Below, piece by piece: positions 12,366 to 23,719 of a DNA stretch of 64,000 nucleotides. Source of the DNA: Tanytarsus gracilentus (lineage: Eukaryota; Arthropoda; Insecta; Diptera; Chironomidae); assembly GCA_038502055.1 (NCBI GenBank), contig JAXRKN010000020.1, positions 248,001 to 312,000 on the forward strand, in the 5' to 3' direction. Made by a program: the position numbers and the translations under genes. The first letter of the stretch is position 1; each line of letters starts with the position of its first letter. Below the pieces are notes generated by a model. That model did not search any database and was not told the origin of the DNA. It saw only the letters and a program-made list of their open reading frames with translations.

Positions 12366-14144
12366 TTAAGTTTTATTCGCATAAACTCTTCCCTTTCCAT
12401 GTTCCGCTTCATACGCTTCTAGCTCCATTGGATGATCCTTTTTCTTATGTTTTCGGCAGTTTGATGCGTTGTTGAAAGTGCGCGGGCAGAATGTACATTT
12501 AAACGCTTTCCTGGAGATATAAATAAAAAATATTGAAAAATTTAAAATTACCAAAAAATCGTACTTGAGTTTCTGGCTCGAATTAAAATAAATTTAAACT
12601 GACACTGAGCTGTGAATTCGCAAGTGATTATCCAAGTCTTTCTTTCGCTTAAATTTTGCGTTGCATTGCGAGCATGGGAAAGGCAACTTTTCAGAGTGAA
12701 CGACTGAAATGAAATAAAATTAATTAAGAATAAAATTTTTATAATTTACTCTCACTTACTCATGTGATTGGTCAGTCGTCTCTTACTCGGAAATTCACCA
12801 TCACATAGCTCACACTTGTAGTCCATTGTCGTTATGTGACTTTCCATGTGTGACTGAAGTCCATTTTTCGTCTTTCCCTTAAAATCGCACTTATCGCACG
12901 GATGCAATCGTCCTCGATGAGTTCGTTGATGCTCGCAAAGACCCTTTTGTGTGTAAAATCCCTTGTCACAATTTTTACGCGTGCAAAAAAATCTCTTAAC
13001 TTTCTCATGATTTTGTGCAATGTGATTTTGGCAAGCTTGCTTTGTCGTGAACTTTTTCGCACAGTGACTGCATTCGAAATTGCGACGCTCCTCAATGTTC
13101 GACTCGTGTGTTCGCTCGTGGAAGCGACAAATCTTTTTATCCATAAAAATTTTGGCGCAATAGCTGCACACAAATTGACGATCGTGAAGCTAAAATAAAT
13201 TAATTCATTAATTTAATTAATTTTGATTAATTTTGATCTAATTAATTTTTAATTCAAATAATTTTTAATTAAAATAATTTTAATTTAATTAATTTTGATT
13301 TAATTAATTTTAATTTAATTAATTTTTAATTCAATTAATTTTAATTAAATTAATTTAAATAAAAATTAAAAACTCATAAAAATTCAATTTACCTTTTTGT
13401 GTTTTTCTAAACCCTTCGTTGTCTCAAAAACTCGAAAGCAAATTCCACACTTTAAAGCTTTCTCGCTCGGAAAATGTTTCTCCTTGTGGATTAATAGACG
13501 ACGCCACGTGCACAGTATTTTCCCGCATTTTGGATCGCAGCATCTGACTTGAGGCGGACAGAGGTGAGTTTTTTTGACGTGATGCTGAAGATCATAAAAT
13601 TTCAAGAAAATCACATTTTCGCAAATATGGCACTGAAAGTTGAACATCTTATCGGTTTCGGTGACTTCGAGTTCTTCCTCATCCGAAACCTCTTCGATCA
13701 TTTCTTCCTCGATAATTCCCTCGACGGCGATTTCTTCAATCTCAATCGGTTCAATCATTTCGACGATAATTTCTTCCTCGACAATTTGCTCCGTGAAAAT
13801 GGGAATTGTCGTTGGTAGGTCGAAGTGAGTTCGGTAAGCGTTGAGTCGCACAATATCGAGATCGTCGAGATTCTCTTCGTCGAGGCCTTTGAACATTTTT
13901 GCGAGATCTTTGGATCTCGTGTAGATTTTGTGGAACTGAAGGAGAATTGGATGGCATTCGGTGCAGACGCGATATTCATCGGGTTGGAGCTAAAAGAGTG
14001 AGATAATTATCGTAGAAGCCGCCTTCAAAGGCATAAGCTACTCACCTTAAAAACATCCTCTAAAACCGGCAAAATCTCGCCATTGATCTCGGGAAGACTT
14101 GACAATCCGCCGCATAGCCGACACCAGCTTTTGTAATCATCCAT
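12366..14144 (-). CDS. ZAD domain zinc-finger protein with ten C2H2 fingers
   Basis: Five exons (14144-14046, 13989-13393, 13189-12760, 12703-12604, 12510-12366) join in phase to 456 residues. The ZAD is split by intron 1: CRLCGG at residues 9-14, then CTECHP. An acidic Glu/Ile-rich linker follows (about 75-125), then ten C2H2 fingers to the C-terminus, one with the wider CTRKNC spacing. The donor of exon 4 is best placed at GT|GTCAGT, the only choice that keeps the last finger in frame. It is presumably a sequence-specific nuclear factor. The last finger (NNASNCRKHKKKDHP) closely matches that of the gene at 37,292-39,313, so the two are probably paralogues. Intron 3 is an AT-rich tandem array. 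Confidence 0.92.
13201..13372. repeat. AT-rich tandem array within an intron
   Basis: Imperfect head-to-tail copies of units like ATTAATTTTAATTTA fill the intron between exons 2 and 3 of the zinc-finger gene. Low-complexity expansion; no function implied. Confidence 0.7.
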
Positions 14145-14689
14145 GAGCGCTCAAAGTTATTTGATTTCTTCTTTTTGTTTGAAAAAAATGTAATAAAATT
14201 TTTTAAACCGAGATTTTTGAAGATTTTAAGAATAAATTTTAATATCAATAATGTTTGATGACTTTTATGAGTTTTATAGCAGGTTGACACTCTTGAAATA
14301 AACTTAATTAACATTTAATTTTGACATAATTACAAAATGTTTATGTCTGAAATATTTTTTTCTGTTGATACTTTTTTTTTGATGGTGTGTGTGAGCGTTT
14401 GAATTTTTTTTAACCGTTAATTTATTTCGATGGAGTTTTTTTCAAAATTAGTAAAAATATCAGAATTTTTTTTATAAATGAGATTTTCATCATTTTTCGA
14501 GTTCTAAAGTTTTAAAAAATTTGTTTAAAAATTCAAAAAAATTTGTAACGTTTTTTTTGTGTTTTAAAATTTTTGCACCAACTTAAAATTTTTATCAAAT
14601 CTGAATTTAAATTTTTTCAACTCAATAATTTTATTTCTGAATTCCAGTCAATTAAAAATTCCTCTAATAAATCAAAAAGTGAACCATCA
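14145..14689. other. Intergenic, AT-rich
   Basis: Upstream of the zinc-finger gene and downstream of lipocalin 1. Contains T-rich runs only; no coding or repeat feature recognised. Confidence 0.45.
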
Positions 14690-15377
14690 CTACAAAATGC
14701 ACTCTGGAATGCCTTGAGTGACCGTTCGAATATTTCCATCTAAAACTCGTTCAGCAATTTCATTTGCACGTTGACGAGCAGCTGGCGGAAGTGGATAGAC
14801 TCTGCCGAACAACCAGTATGACTCCGATGAGTGAGTGGCATTGACATTGACGCAGTTAACGACAAAAGAATAATTCAAGTAGTCAGTACCCAAAATCCAA
14901 TAGTTTGAGGTGTCGGTTGCTGGAAAAAAAATTAATTAAAGCAAGAAATTTAATGATGATGCAATTTTTACGTCCACCAGGAACCATCGTCGTGTTCAAC
15001 ATTCCTCTGATTGGAGTTTCATCAGGGAAGGAAACTCTCGAAACGCCGGAAATTCCGAGACGCGCTCCCGTGTCAAGATTCCTTGAAATGTATTCAACAT
15101 TGTAAGTGTAATCCGGTGAAGTTGTGTACGATGCTTGATTGCAATCGCTTTCGGATACAAAAAGATTGTCGTATCTAAAAATTAAATTCAAAAAATTGAA
15201 AGCATTTCTTTTATTAAAAAAGTCAAACCTCTCGATCTGATACCAATTTCCTTTGTAGGCTGGATAATCGAAGTCAGTCACGGCACCTCCGTACTCTTCC
15301 AGAGATCTGCACTGACGGTTGAAAATTTCAGCATGTGCGGACACAAATAATAAAGCGACGACAAAGTATTTCAACAT
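14690..15377 (-). CDS. Lipocalin 1 of the cluster (ApoD/Lazarillo type)
   Basis: Three exons (15377-15229, 15174-14972, 14919-14690) give 193 residues. The signal peptide is MLKYFVVALLFVSAHAE. Lipocalin landmarks: the GNWYQIER form of the GxW motif in strand A, SNYWILGTDY, a VVNC strand, SYWLFGR, and four cysteines that fit the two disulfides of ApoD-type lipocalins. Such proteins are secreted carriers of small hydrophobic ligands; the ligand here is unknown. Intron 1 falls in the Arg codon after IE, intron 2 after VPGG, as in lipocalins 2 and 3, which lie next to it on the same strand. It diverges from ApoD proper, so the call is by fold and motif. Confidence 0.9.
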
Positions 15378-15429
15378 TTTTAATCTAAAATCTTCTCGCG
15401 ACTAATTTAAAGCTCAAAAAAGTTTGAGA

Positions 15430-15436
15430 TTTTATA
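15430..15436 (-). promoter_or_regulatory. TATA box of lipocalin 1
   Basis: TATAAAA on the minus strand, 53 nt before the ATG. The same motif at similar distance precedes lipocalins 3, 5, 6, 7 and 8. Confidence 0.65.
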
Positions 15437-15437
15437 C

Positions 15438-15962
15438 TAAGAAAAAAATCGTATCAGTAAAATATTAAAAACTTTAAGTGGTTCGAGACTATTCCGTTTT
15501 TGGACTTCCTTTGATAATTCTTATCGGTTATGTGATAGAGAAAGTTTTTTTTATTGATAAAAATTGTAGTTGAAGTCGGTTTCATCCAGTTTTGAATTAT
15601 TTGAGCGAAGAAAAAAATTTAAAAAATAATTTAAGTTTTAATAATTAAAGATTTGTTCAACATTTAATTAACAAAAAACATTTATTCATGACTTCAATCA
15701 GTTTTATTTAATTAATTAAGGTAATTAACATTGAATATTTTTTTGGTTGTAATTAGTGTAAAGATTTTAATTAAAAAAATTTCAAAAACTTCAAAATTTT
15801 AAATATTCAAAAAATTTTAGTGTTGGCAAATTTTAATCCGCGGCAATTTAAAAAAATTTAAAATCAATTTTAAAATTTAAAATTTTCATATATTTTTAGC
15901 GTTGGCGAAAATTTAAAATAATTCTAAAAATTTTAGCGTTGGTAAATTTGCATTCACGATAA
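15438..15962. other. Intergenic between lipocalins 1 and 2
   Basis: AT-rich, with recurrent TTTTAGYGTTGG phrases near 15,820-15,950 that look like a small local duplication. No gene seen. Confidence 0.45.
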
Positions 15963-16860
15963 TTAAAAACACCTCTCGATTCCCTGCACAGTCGGTCGAA
16001 TTCTACTGACATCCAAATGTTGATTAGCAATTAAATTTGCGCGATCTCGAATGTTTTGTGGCAGCGGATAAACTCGACCGAATAACCAATAAAATTCCAT
16101 TCTGTGAGTGGCGTTAACAGGAGCGCAACTCAACACCGATGAATAGAAATTATAATCAGTTGATAAAATCCAGTAGTTTGAGTCGTCGGTGGCTAAAAGT
16201 GGAAATTTTTGTAATTTAAAAAATTAAAATTTAATAAAATTGTGAATTTGATTAATTTTTAATTTCTAAATTGATTTTTTTACCTCCACCAGGCGTGAAA
16301 GTTGTGTTCAACATTCCAGGAATCGGGCTCTGATTGGGAAATGAAACTCTTCCGATTCCAGGAACTGAAAAACTCGCGCCAACCGCTAAAACTCTTCCCG
16401 AATAAATTGTGTTGTAAAAAAATCTTTCTTGGTCTGTCGGTGTGTATCGAGCTTCATTGCAGTCACTGTTTTGTTGATTGAAGTTGTCGTATCTTGAAAA
16501 TTAAATTAAATTTATTAATCATTTAATTAAAAATTTTTGGGTTTTATATTGATTTTTTATATCTTCATCTAAAGTTCATGAATTTTTGTTAAATTAAAAA
16601 TTTTAAAAAGTTTTTAAAAAAAATTTAATAAATTATTCAATAAATAATTCGTGATTAAGAAATCCAATAAAAAATTATGTTTTATTTTTAATTTGCAGCT
16701 TTGTTCACCTCTCAATCTCATACCACAATCCCGAATATCGAATGTAGTCAAAATTTTGCACGACTCCGCCCACCTCTTCAATTGTTCTGCATCTTCCTTC
16801 AAAGATTTCGCCTCGAGCCAAAATTGCGACAAAAGTTATGGCAAAAATTTTCAACAACAT
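15963..16860 (-). CDS. Lipocalin 2 of the cluster
   Basis: Three exons (16860-16709, 16492-16284, 16192-15963) give 196 residues with a signal peptide (MLLKIFAITFVAILARGE). It shares both intron positions with lipocalin 1. Motifs: SGLWYEIER, SPIPGMLNTTF, DSNYWILSTDY, FYWLFGR and a final Cys in IERCF. Four cysteines are in the ApoD-like arrangement. It is probably a tandem duplicate of its neighbours. The upstream TATA-like element is TATAAAT rather than TATAAAA. Secreted carrier; ligand unknown. Confidence 0.9.
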
Positions 16861-17349
16861 TTTTAGATGATTTTTAAAACTCAACTAAACGAAGAAATTT
16901 TTTTTAAAATTTATAAAGAAATTCTTATCTTAAACTTAAAGTTTTTTATGAGCATAGTCTGACTTTTTAGATTATGTTATCAGAAAAGTGCGACAAAAAC
17001 AAGTGAAAAGTTTTTTAGAGATTAGAGAAATAAACTTGAAACTTTTAATCAATCCACTTAAAAATTGAAAGCAATTGAGATGAAAAAGAAAAGATAAATT
17101 TTATTAATAGGCAGAAAAATGATAAAATTTAGGAAAGTAATTAGTAAAAATTTAGAGCTAAGAACTTGATGACATTTAAAATTTTTAAAATCCATTGAAA
17201 TTAGTAAAATATTTTAATAATTAGTATTTAAATTATTTTAATAAGAATTTTTAAAATTATTTCAAATCCCAATCTGAAAATATAAAAAAAAATTTAACAA
17301 AAAAATATATTTCTAATTCAAAATTAAGAATTTTATTTCATCTTTTTTT
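16861..17349. other. Intergenic between lipocalins 2 and 3
   Basis: AT-rich. TATAAAT lies about 45 nt before the lipocalin 2 ATG on the minus strand. Nothing else recognised. Confidence 0.4.
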
Positions 17350-18378
17350 TTACAATTGACATCTGAAAAAAAGTTTAAATTAAATTCAATAAATCTAAAA
17401 TTCAAATAAAAATTCAAACCTTGCGAAATCGTGCTCGGTCGGGCGAATTCTGGATGCGTCTAAAAATCTTTCGATTAATGTGTTTGCTCTCTCACGTGCT
17501 GCCTCTGGAAGTGGATAAGATCTTCCCAAAAGCCAATAATTTTCTCTCGAGCTGTTTTCATCAACATTCACGCAGTTAACGACAAAAGCGTAGTTTGCAT
17601 AGTCAGTCGATAAAATCCAGTAGTTTGAGGTGTCGGTAACTAGAGAAATTTTTGATAATGATTTAAAAAGAAAATTATAAATAATTCAAAGATTTTATAA
17701 AAAATGAAAAAAAATTTTGAGTCCAAAATGAGAAAATTTTGAAAAAAAAAACTAATTTTTTGAATGGGAAATTAAGAAAATTTTGATACAAATTTAAATT
17801 CATTTTTTCACATTTTTACCGAATTTTTTAAAAATTATTTTAAACTAAATAATTTACTTAAATATATTAAAAATTCCTTACCTCCACCAGGAACCATCGT
17901 CGTGTTCAACATTCCTCTCAATGGAGTCTCATCGGGGAAGGAAACTCTTGAACGTCCAGTCGCTGATGATCGAACTCCATTCACTAAATTTCTCTGCTGA
18001 TATTGCACGACGTAAGTGTAAACTGAACCGACTTCATTGGTGTACGAAGCTTGATTGCAATCGGCGCCGGATTGCATTGGAGAGTCGTATCTGTGAAATT
18101 TTATTATTTGTTAGATTTTTGTGAAAAATATTCTTTTAAATTTATTAAATAAATTTTTAAAAATATTTTCTAATTTTAGCAATTAATTTTAATATTTCAA
18201 AATTTTAGTTACTTAAAAAAATTTCTCACCTCTCAATTTCATACCAAAGCCCTGAATATGCCGGATAACTGAAATTGTCCACGACACCTCCATACTCCTC
18301 GATAGTTCTGCATTGTCTCGGGAAGATTTCACCGTTGATCAACGCAAAAAAGAAAACAATTGCGAGAGCCTTCAACAT
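17350..18378 (-). CDS. Lipocalin 3 of the cluster
   Basis: Four exons (18378-18230, 18090-17882, 17639-17420, 17362-17350) give 196 residues. The first two introns match lipocalins 1 and 2. A third intron (donor GTTTGA) splits off a last exon of only four codons, CQL-stop, which restores the conserved C-terminal cysteine; reading through the donor would replace it with an FEFLFEF tail. Motifs: SGLWYEIER, PLRGMLNTTMVPGG, SNYWILSTDY, NYWLLGR. Signal peptide about residues 1-17. Secreted carrier of unknown ligand. Confidence 0.87.
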
Positions 18379-18428
18379 TTTTAAACTTTTCTCTTTTAAA
18401 AATGAGCAAAGTGAAGAAAAAAGTTCGA

Positions 18429-18435
18429 TTTTATA
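18429..18435 (-). promoter_or_regulatory. TATA box of lipocalin 3
   Basis: TATAAAA on the minus strand, 51 nt before the ATG at 18378. Confidence 0.65.
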
Positions 18436-18877
18436 CGAAAGCTTATCAAATTTTTCGCAAAATCCACTTGAAGATTGAACGCAATTGAGATTAAAAAGAA
18501 AAATGATAAAATTTAGGAAAGTACTAAAAATATTCAGCGGGTATTTAAACTTTTTAATACCACTGAAAACCCAACGATTATTTCATCAGTCAAAAAAATG
18601 TTTTGTTAAAATTTTATTTTAAATTTTTAAAAAGTCTAAATTAGTTTTAAAAAATGTTTTAAATTCTTATTTAATTTTTACATTAAGCCAAGTTGAAAGC
18701 TCAACTCGTCAAGTGACTTGACTTAAGCTTCACGTTCATATTTTTAACTGTCACTAAGCGAAAATCACTTAATTAAATATTGACATTTATGTACAAAGTC
18801 ATATTCATCAGATTCAAATATGAATATTTTTTAAAACGACTCAGTTTTATTCCAGACGTCTTCTCGATCAGTCGAAA
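18436..18877. other. Divergent intergenic region of lipocalins 3 and 4
   Basis: Includes a partial repeat of upstream sequence seen near lipocalin 2 (GAAAGTA...TAAAAAT after AAATTTAGG, near 17,130 and 18,515), suggesting that flanking DNA was duplicated with the genes. Upstream of lipocalin 4 only a weak TATTTTTTAAAA is seen. Confidence 0.45.
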
Positions 18878-19987
18878 ATGAAATTAATTCTTAAAACTTT
18901 TTTTCTGGCTCTCATCGCATCGAGCTATTCGGAAACTTTCGATCGCTCGTGCAGAACTTTGGAGGAATATGGAGGTGTTATGCTTGGTTTTGAGCCGGAG
19001 AAATATTTGGGAAAGTGGTTCGAGATTGAAAGGTGAGAAAATAATTTTATTTAATAACTTTGAAAAAAAATTTCAAGAAGCAATTGAAAAAAAATTTAAG
19101 GATGCAAAATAATTCCCCATCTCTGATTTTTACAGTTAAAATCAATTTAAATTTAATTTTTAGATACGAACAATTTTTTGAATTGGGGCGCGAGTGCTGC
19201 TTCGCTCAATACGAATCAAATTACAACGGTTCAATTAATGTTGTCAATCATTCAAAAAATTTGACTGCTAATGTTTGGACTCACAGTGATGGAATTGCTG
19301 TTGTGTCATATCCAGAGGAGGTTCCATTGAGGGCAATGTTGTGAGTATTAATTTGGGAGGTTTAATTGAAAAATTTAAGGACATTAAAGTTTTAATTTTT
19401 TTACTCTTAAAATGCAGTTTTTTATTAATAATAATTAAGGCAGTTTTTTTAAGTCAAAACTCTAGAATTTTTGCATATTTAAAATTTCTAATAAATTTTT
19501 TTAATTAATCTGAAAAATTATTTTCAATTTTTAGGAACGTCACTTTTCCAGCTACACGAAGTAAGTTAAAAATGATTCTAATCTTTGAAAAATTTAGTTC
19601 AATCTCAAATAAAATTCAACTCTAAAATGATTTCAACTAGGAGCATTACGAAATTAGGAGCAAGCTCCCTAAATTAAATATTAAGTTATTAAAAAATTTC
19701 ATTAAATAAATTTAAAAAAATAATATTAAATAAATTTTTAATTTTTCCCACTTTTAGTTCCCGACCGCTCAAATTACTGGATTTTATCGACCGACTACCT
19801 AAACTACACCATCATCGTTTCGTGCAGAGACACTGGACCTTCAAAATCAGTTGAAGCTTATTGGCTTCTTTCGAGAGAAACACAAGTCAGCTTTGAGGGT
19901 CGTGATACTGCTAATGCGATCATCAAAAAGTATTTAGATAAAACTAAAATCAGAACAACAATCCAGGATACAGTAAAATGTGGCTGA
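18878..19987 (+). CDS. Lipocalin 4 of the cluster
   Basis: Four exons (18878-19032, 19164-19340, 19535-19560, 19758-19987) give 195 residues. Intron 2 splits the Leu codon in AML-N, a position shared with lipocalins 5 and 6. Exon 3 is only 26 nt. Motifs: LGKWFEIERYEQFF, PLRAML, SNYWILSTDYLNY, AYWLLSR, and the C-terminal CG. It has the GxW motif and a signal peptide (MKLILKTFFLALIASSYSE). It belongs to the YEQ subgroup with lipocalins 5 and 6. The GECC-type double Cys (RECCF) is an extra cysteine over its relatives. Confidence 0.88.
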
Positions 19988-20313
19988 ATTTTTATTGTTT
20001 GAAAATCTCCAATATTTTTTCAATTACCTAACTTTCTTGATTTTTTGTGTTTTAGCATGATTTTCTAATTTTTTAACCTTTTCCAACTGTAAATTTCAAT
20101 TAAAAATTCAATAAAAAACAAACATTGCATTTGCATAACAAATTGTATCATTTTATTTATCTTAAAAACTACGCTTAACAATTTGAAATTTATTGAGGTA
20201 GCACAAGTTCGTTAACGACAAGATAAGAGTGATTAATTACTTTTATCAGTGCCATATATGGAGTTCGAACTTTTCAGACAGTTTTTATTTTGCCATTTAC
20301 AGATTGATTAATT
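19988..20313. other. Convergent intergenic region of lipocalins 4 and 5
   Basis: 3' ends of both genes, with an AATAAA-like site near 20,112. Nothing else recognised. Confidence 0.4.
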
Positions 20314-21288
20314 TCACGCACACAGCACTTCATCCTGAACCGTCGTTCTGATTCTTGTTCGCTCCAAGTTTCTATCAATAATCGCGTCAGCATTTCTTCT
20401 GGCATCTGGTGTCATTTTTGGTGTTCTCGAGAGCAACCAGTAAGATTCAAATGAGCGGCCGAGAACGAGGTTTGAGCATGAAACAACGACAGCATATTGA
20501 ATGTAGTCAGTTGAGAGAATCCAGTAGTTTGCATTTGCTCCTTCTTGATTGGCGAAAGTTACATTGCTAAAATGAAATCAAATTAAGTAAAGTTAAATTA
20601 TAAAGTATTGAAAACTTACAGCATTCCTCTCAATGGATCTTCATCAGGAAATGAAATAACAGCACGACCAATATCTTGAGATCTATTGAGTGTGTTCAAG
20701 TTCTTTCCACGATTATCGACTTGAATTGAACCGTCAGCGTTGAGTGTGTAGTCGGCGTTGATGCAATCCATGTTACGTTGGAAGGGCTGAAAATTTTGTA
20801 AGTTAATACGAAATTTTTTGTAAATTTTTTAAAAATTTTTAAAGTTTTTAAAAAAATTTAAGTCTTCTGAATTTTATTAATAAAATGTAGAAATATAAAA
20901 ATTACTAACCTGTTCATATCTATGGAAAAGACAAGAAAAAATAAGGATTTTAATATAATTTCAAAATTTGACAATTTAAGGTTGAACTACTTTAAGGTGA
21001 ATTAACCCTAAAAAAATTTATTACTCTAAGGTATGACAACCCTAATCATAAGGTAAAACACCCTAAAATTTAAATCATTTTTTTACCAAAAATAATTTCA
21101 CTTTAGATTCTTCAATTTAATTCTCTAAGAACTCACCTCTCAATCTCATACCACAACTTCAAATATTCCTCAGGTCTAAATGGAAATTTAGCGCCTCCGT
21201 ATTGATCAACAGTCCTGCATGGTCTGTTGAAGATTTCAGCTTGCGAAAGAGCAATAATAACAGCGAAAATAACAACTTGTGAATTCAT
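20314..21288 (-). CDS. Lipocalin 5 of the cluster, with a 10-nt microexon
   Basis: Four exons (21288-21137, 20919-20910, 20786-20620, 20566-20314) give 193 residues. Exon 2 is a 10-nt microexon supplying the end of an Arg codon plus Tyr-Glu-Gln, exactly the YEQ conserved in lipocalins 4, 6 and 8. The ML-N intron is shared with 4 and 6, while the small-exon intron of lipocalin 4 is absent. The strand A motif reads YLKLWYEIER, so the Gly of GxW is Lys. Other motifs: NYWILSTDY, SYWLLSR, terminal CA. Signal peptide about 1-17. Secreted; ligand unknown. Confidence 0.87.
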
Positions 21289-21334
21289 CTTTGTTTGCTT
21301 TTCAACTAACTCAAAACTATCCCAAAAATCGACT

Positions 21335-21341
21335 TTTTATA
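21335..21341 (-). promoter_or_regulatory. TATA box of lipocalin 5
   Basis: TATAAAA on the minus strand, 47 nt before the ATG. Confidence 0.65.
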
Positions 21342-21517
21342 CCAATTTTCTTATCAATTAAAAAAATTGGCTCACTAGTGTGTCTGGAAAATTCTGACTT
21401 TCTTATCATGAAGACTCGAAATTTTTTTTATCAAAATGAATCATTCGATCAGTCAACGACCGAAATCACATAACATTCGAATGGCTCAAAGTTCAAATTC
21501 TAATGAGATTTCGAGTC

Positions 21518-21524
21518 TATAAAA
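21518..21524 (+). promoter_or_regulatory. TATA box of lipocalin 6
   Basis: TATAAAA 67 nt before the ATG, with a TTCAGTTG initiator-like site about 27 nt further on. Confidence 0.65.
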
Positions 21525-21590
21525 CGAACAAAATTTGCGTAAACAAATTCAGTTGTCATTCGAAGCGCGACACAGAAGAATCTCACGAAA

Positions 21591-22270
21591 ATGTTCAAAA
21601 TTGTTTTTTTCATTTGCTTTATCGCTTTCAGTCATGCGGCGATGTTTAATCGACCATGCAGACCGGTTGAGGAGTTTGGAGGTGTTTTTAGTAGTTTCGA
21701 TGCTCAAAAATACTTAAATAAGTGGTTCGAGGTTGAGAGGTGAGCTAAAGGAATTTCTCGATATTTATTCACAATTTTCCAACTAGATACGAGCAATTTT
21801 TCCAACGTGGACTCGAATGCGTGACCGCTCAATATTCGATCAACGATGACGGCTCAATTAAAGTCGACAATCGAGGCAAAAATTTGGAGACCGACACTTG
21901 GCGACAAGACACCGGCAAAGCTCGACTTTCTCACCCTAACGAAAATCCTCTCAGAGCAATGCTGTGAGTTTTTAATATTTCTAAAAATGCTGATAAAATA
22001 ATTTGGACTTTCCACAGTAATGTCACATTTCCTCCACTCGAAATGAATCAATCAAATTATTGGGTGCTGTCGACTGATTATATCAATTATTCGATCGTTT
22101 ATAATTGCATGAACATCCCGGGCGGTAATTCATATGAGTCGTACTGGCTACTGTCGAGGACACCCGAACTAAATGCTGAATCACGAAAATCAGCCGACGA
22201 AGTGGTCAACAAATTTGTTGATCGAAGTCATGTTCGCGTAACGATTCAAGAGAGCGAAAAATGTGGTTGA
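21591..22270 (+). CDS. Lipocalin 6 of the cluster
   Basis: Three exons (21591-21739, 21787-21963, 22018-22270) give 192 residues. It shares the IER and ML-N intron positions with lipocalins 4 and 5. The strand A motif is YLNKWFEVER, so the Gly of GxW is replaced by Asn. Other motifs: YEQFFQRGLECVTAQY, SNYWVLSTDYINY, SYWLLSR, C-terminal CG. A signal peptide precedes the first Cys. Introns are very short (47 and 54 nt). Secreted carrier of unknown ligand. Confidence 0.9.
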
Positions 22271-22979
22271 AAAAAATCCAGTTTGTAATCTCGAAAGCTC
22301 TCAATAAAAAGGTTTTTTTTTGTGAAGAATTTTAAGCGCGTAGTTTGATAAGTGAAAATTTGAGTGGGATGTGTTAAAAAATAGCAAGGGCTGAGAACTG
22401 GGAAATTTTTTTATTATTTCGAATTAAAAATTAAATTTATTTAAGGTATGAAAAAAATGAGCATTACCATGGCGGTAACCATGGATCTAAACAGTCTTAA
22501 AAAAATTATTATTTAAATCAGTTCGAATATGCTTAAAATACGGCGACCAAAAAAAACAACAGGTTATGAGCCCCGGGTAAGAAACGACCTTGGGGTTTAT
22601 TTTAGTTTGGAGATAAAATTTAAGTTCAAGTGCTCGACTGGAAGTGAACACTTAATTACGTAATGTTAAATGGTCAATTAATATTTGAAAAATGTTTACC
22701 TAAATTTTATTTAGTTAGTTTAACTTATTTACATAGTTTAAGGATTTTGGACTAATATTTTAACACAAATTAAAATTAAACCAGACAAAAATCATTTTTT
22801 TAATGAAGCTTGCATGCAAATGTTTGCATGATTTGAATCCTAAAATATTTAAAAATTATTTTTAATTTCTAATCATTTTAAAATAATTTAAAAAATCTTT
22901 TCATGTTACATAAAACCAACAAAAGCGATTAATTACTAGGCATTTCGCTATCGCCACACACTTTCTGATAAAGTTTTTA
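22271..22979. other. Intergenic between lipocalins 6 and 7
   Basis: AT-rich, with a GC-richer patch near 22,460-22,600 containing CCATGG twice and the run GAGCCCCGGGTAAG. No open frame or known element supports a gene there. Confidence 0.4.
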
Positions 22980-23000
22980 TTGATTCATAAAATTATTTCG

Positions 23001-23007
23001 TATAAAA
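23001..23007 (+). promoter_or_regulatory. TATA box of lipocalin 7
   Basis: TATAAAA 54 nt before the ATG at 23061. An upstream in-frame ATG overlaps this box and so is probably not transcribed. Confidence 0.65.
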
Positions 23008-23060
23008 TGCGACAATTTTCTTTTTCCCTTCATCAGTTGGAGAAAAAAATTATTTACAAA

Positions 23061-23719
23061 ATGTTCAAACTTTTACTTGCTGCCACTCTCGCGTTAGCTT
23101 CGGCTGTGAATCTTCCAATATTTCCTGGAGCTTGCAGGAACGTCGATGACTTTGGCGGTGCGCACACTGGAAATGGAGGATTTGATGTTGCGGGTTTTTT
23201 GGGAACTTGGTTTGAGATTGAAAGGTGAGTTAAAAATAATTTTAAAGTGTTAAATTAAATTTATTTTTAATCAGATATGAAGATCCATTCCAAACCGACG
23301 GCGAGTGCGTCACAGCTCAGTATACAATCCACGGAAGTCTTCCAGGCGTTCGTGTCACCAACATGAAGCTCGTTCCAGCCACTCAAGTGTGGTCAACTGA
23401 TATCGGTCGCGCAGTTGTCTCATTCGAAGACGAAACACCAGTCAGAGGAATGCTCAATGTCACTTTCCCCGACACAGGCCCAACTCCATTCTCAAACTAC
23501 TGGATTCTAAGGACTGACTATTTCGATTATGCTGTCGTCGTTGCTTGCGTGCCAATCAATGGAACTCATCACAGAGATTTGTACTGGTTCATGTCGAGAA
23601 ATTATCCAGTCTCAGCTAACGCTCGCAATCGTGCTAATGAAATCGTTCAAACACACTTGAATCCTGAATATATTCGACCAACCAGGCAAGGCATTGAAGA
23701 CTGCTTTGCTCGCCCTTAA
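23061..23719 (+). CDS. Lipocalin 7 of the cluster
   Basis: Two exons (23061-23224, 23275-23719) give 202 residues. Only the common IER intron is present; both other cluster introns are missing, as in lipocalin 8. Motifs: signal peptide MFKLLLAATLALASA, FLGTWFEIERYEDPF, GECVTAQY, PVRGMLNVTFP, SNYWILRTDY, YWFMSR, and EDCF near the C-terminus. I chose the ATG at 23061 because it gives a clean signal peptide and lies after the TATA box. With lipocalin 8 it forms a distinct pair within the cluster. Confidence 0.92.

Noticed and set aside
13549..13828. Plus-strand ORFs, one a Ser/Ile run
   Set aside because: Antisense to the acidic Glu/Ile linker of the zinc-finger gene; composition is fully explained by that.
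22980..23060. Longer N-terminus for lipocalin 7 starting upstream
   Set aside because: The first ATGs overlap the TATA box, and the extra residues would bury the signal peptide.
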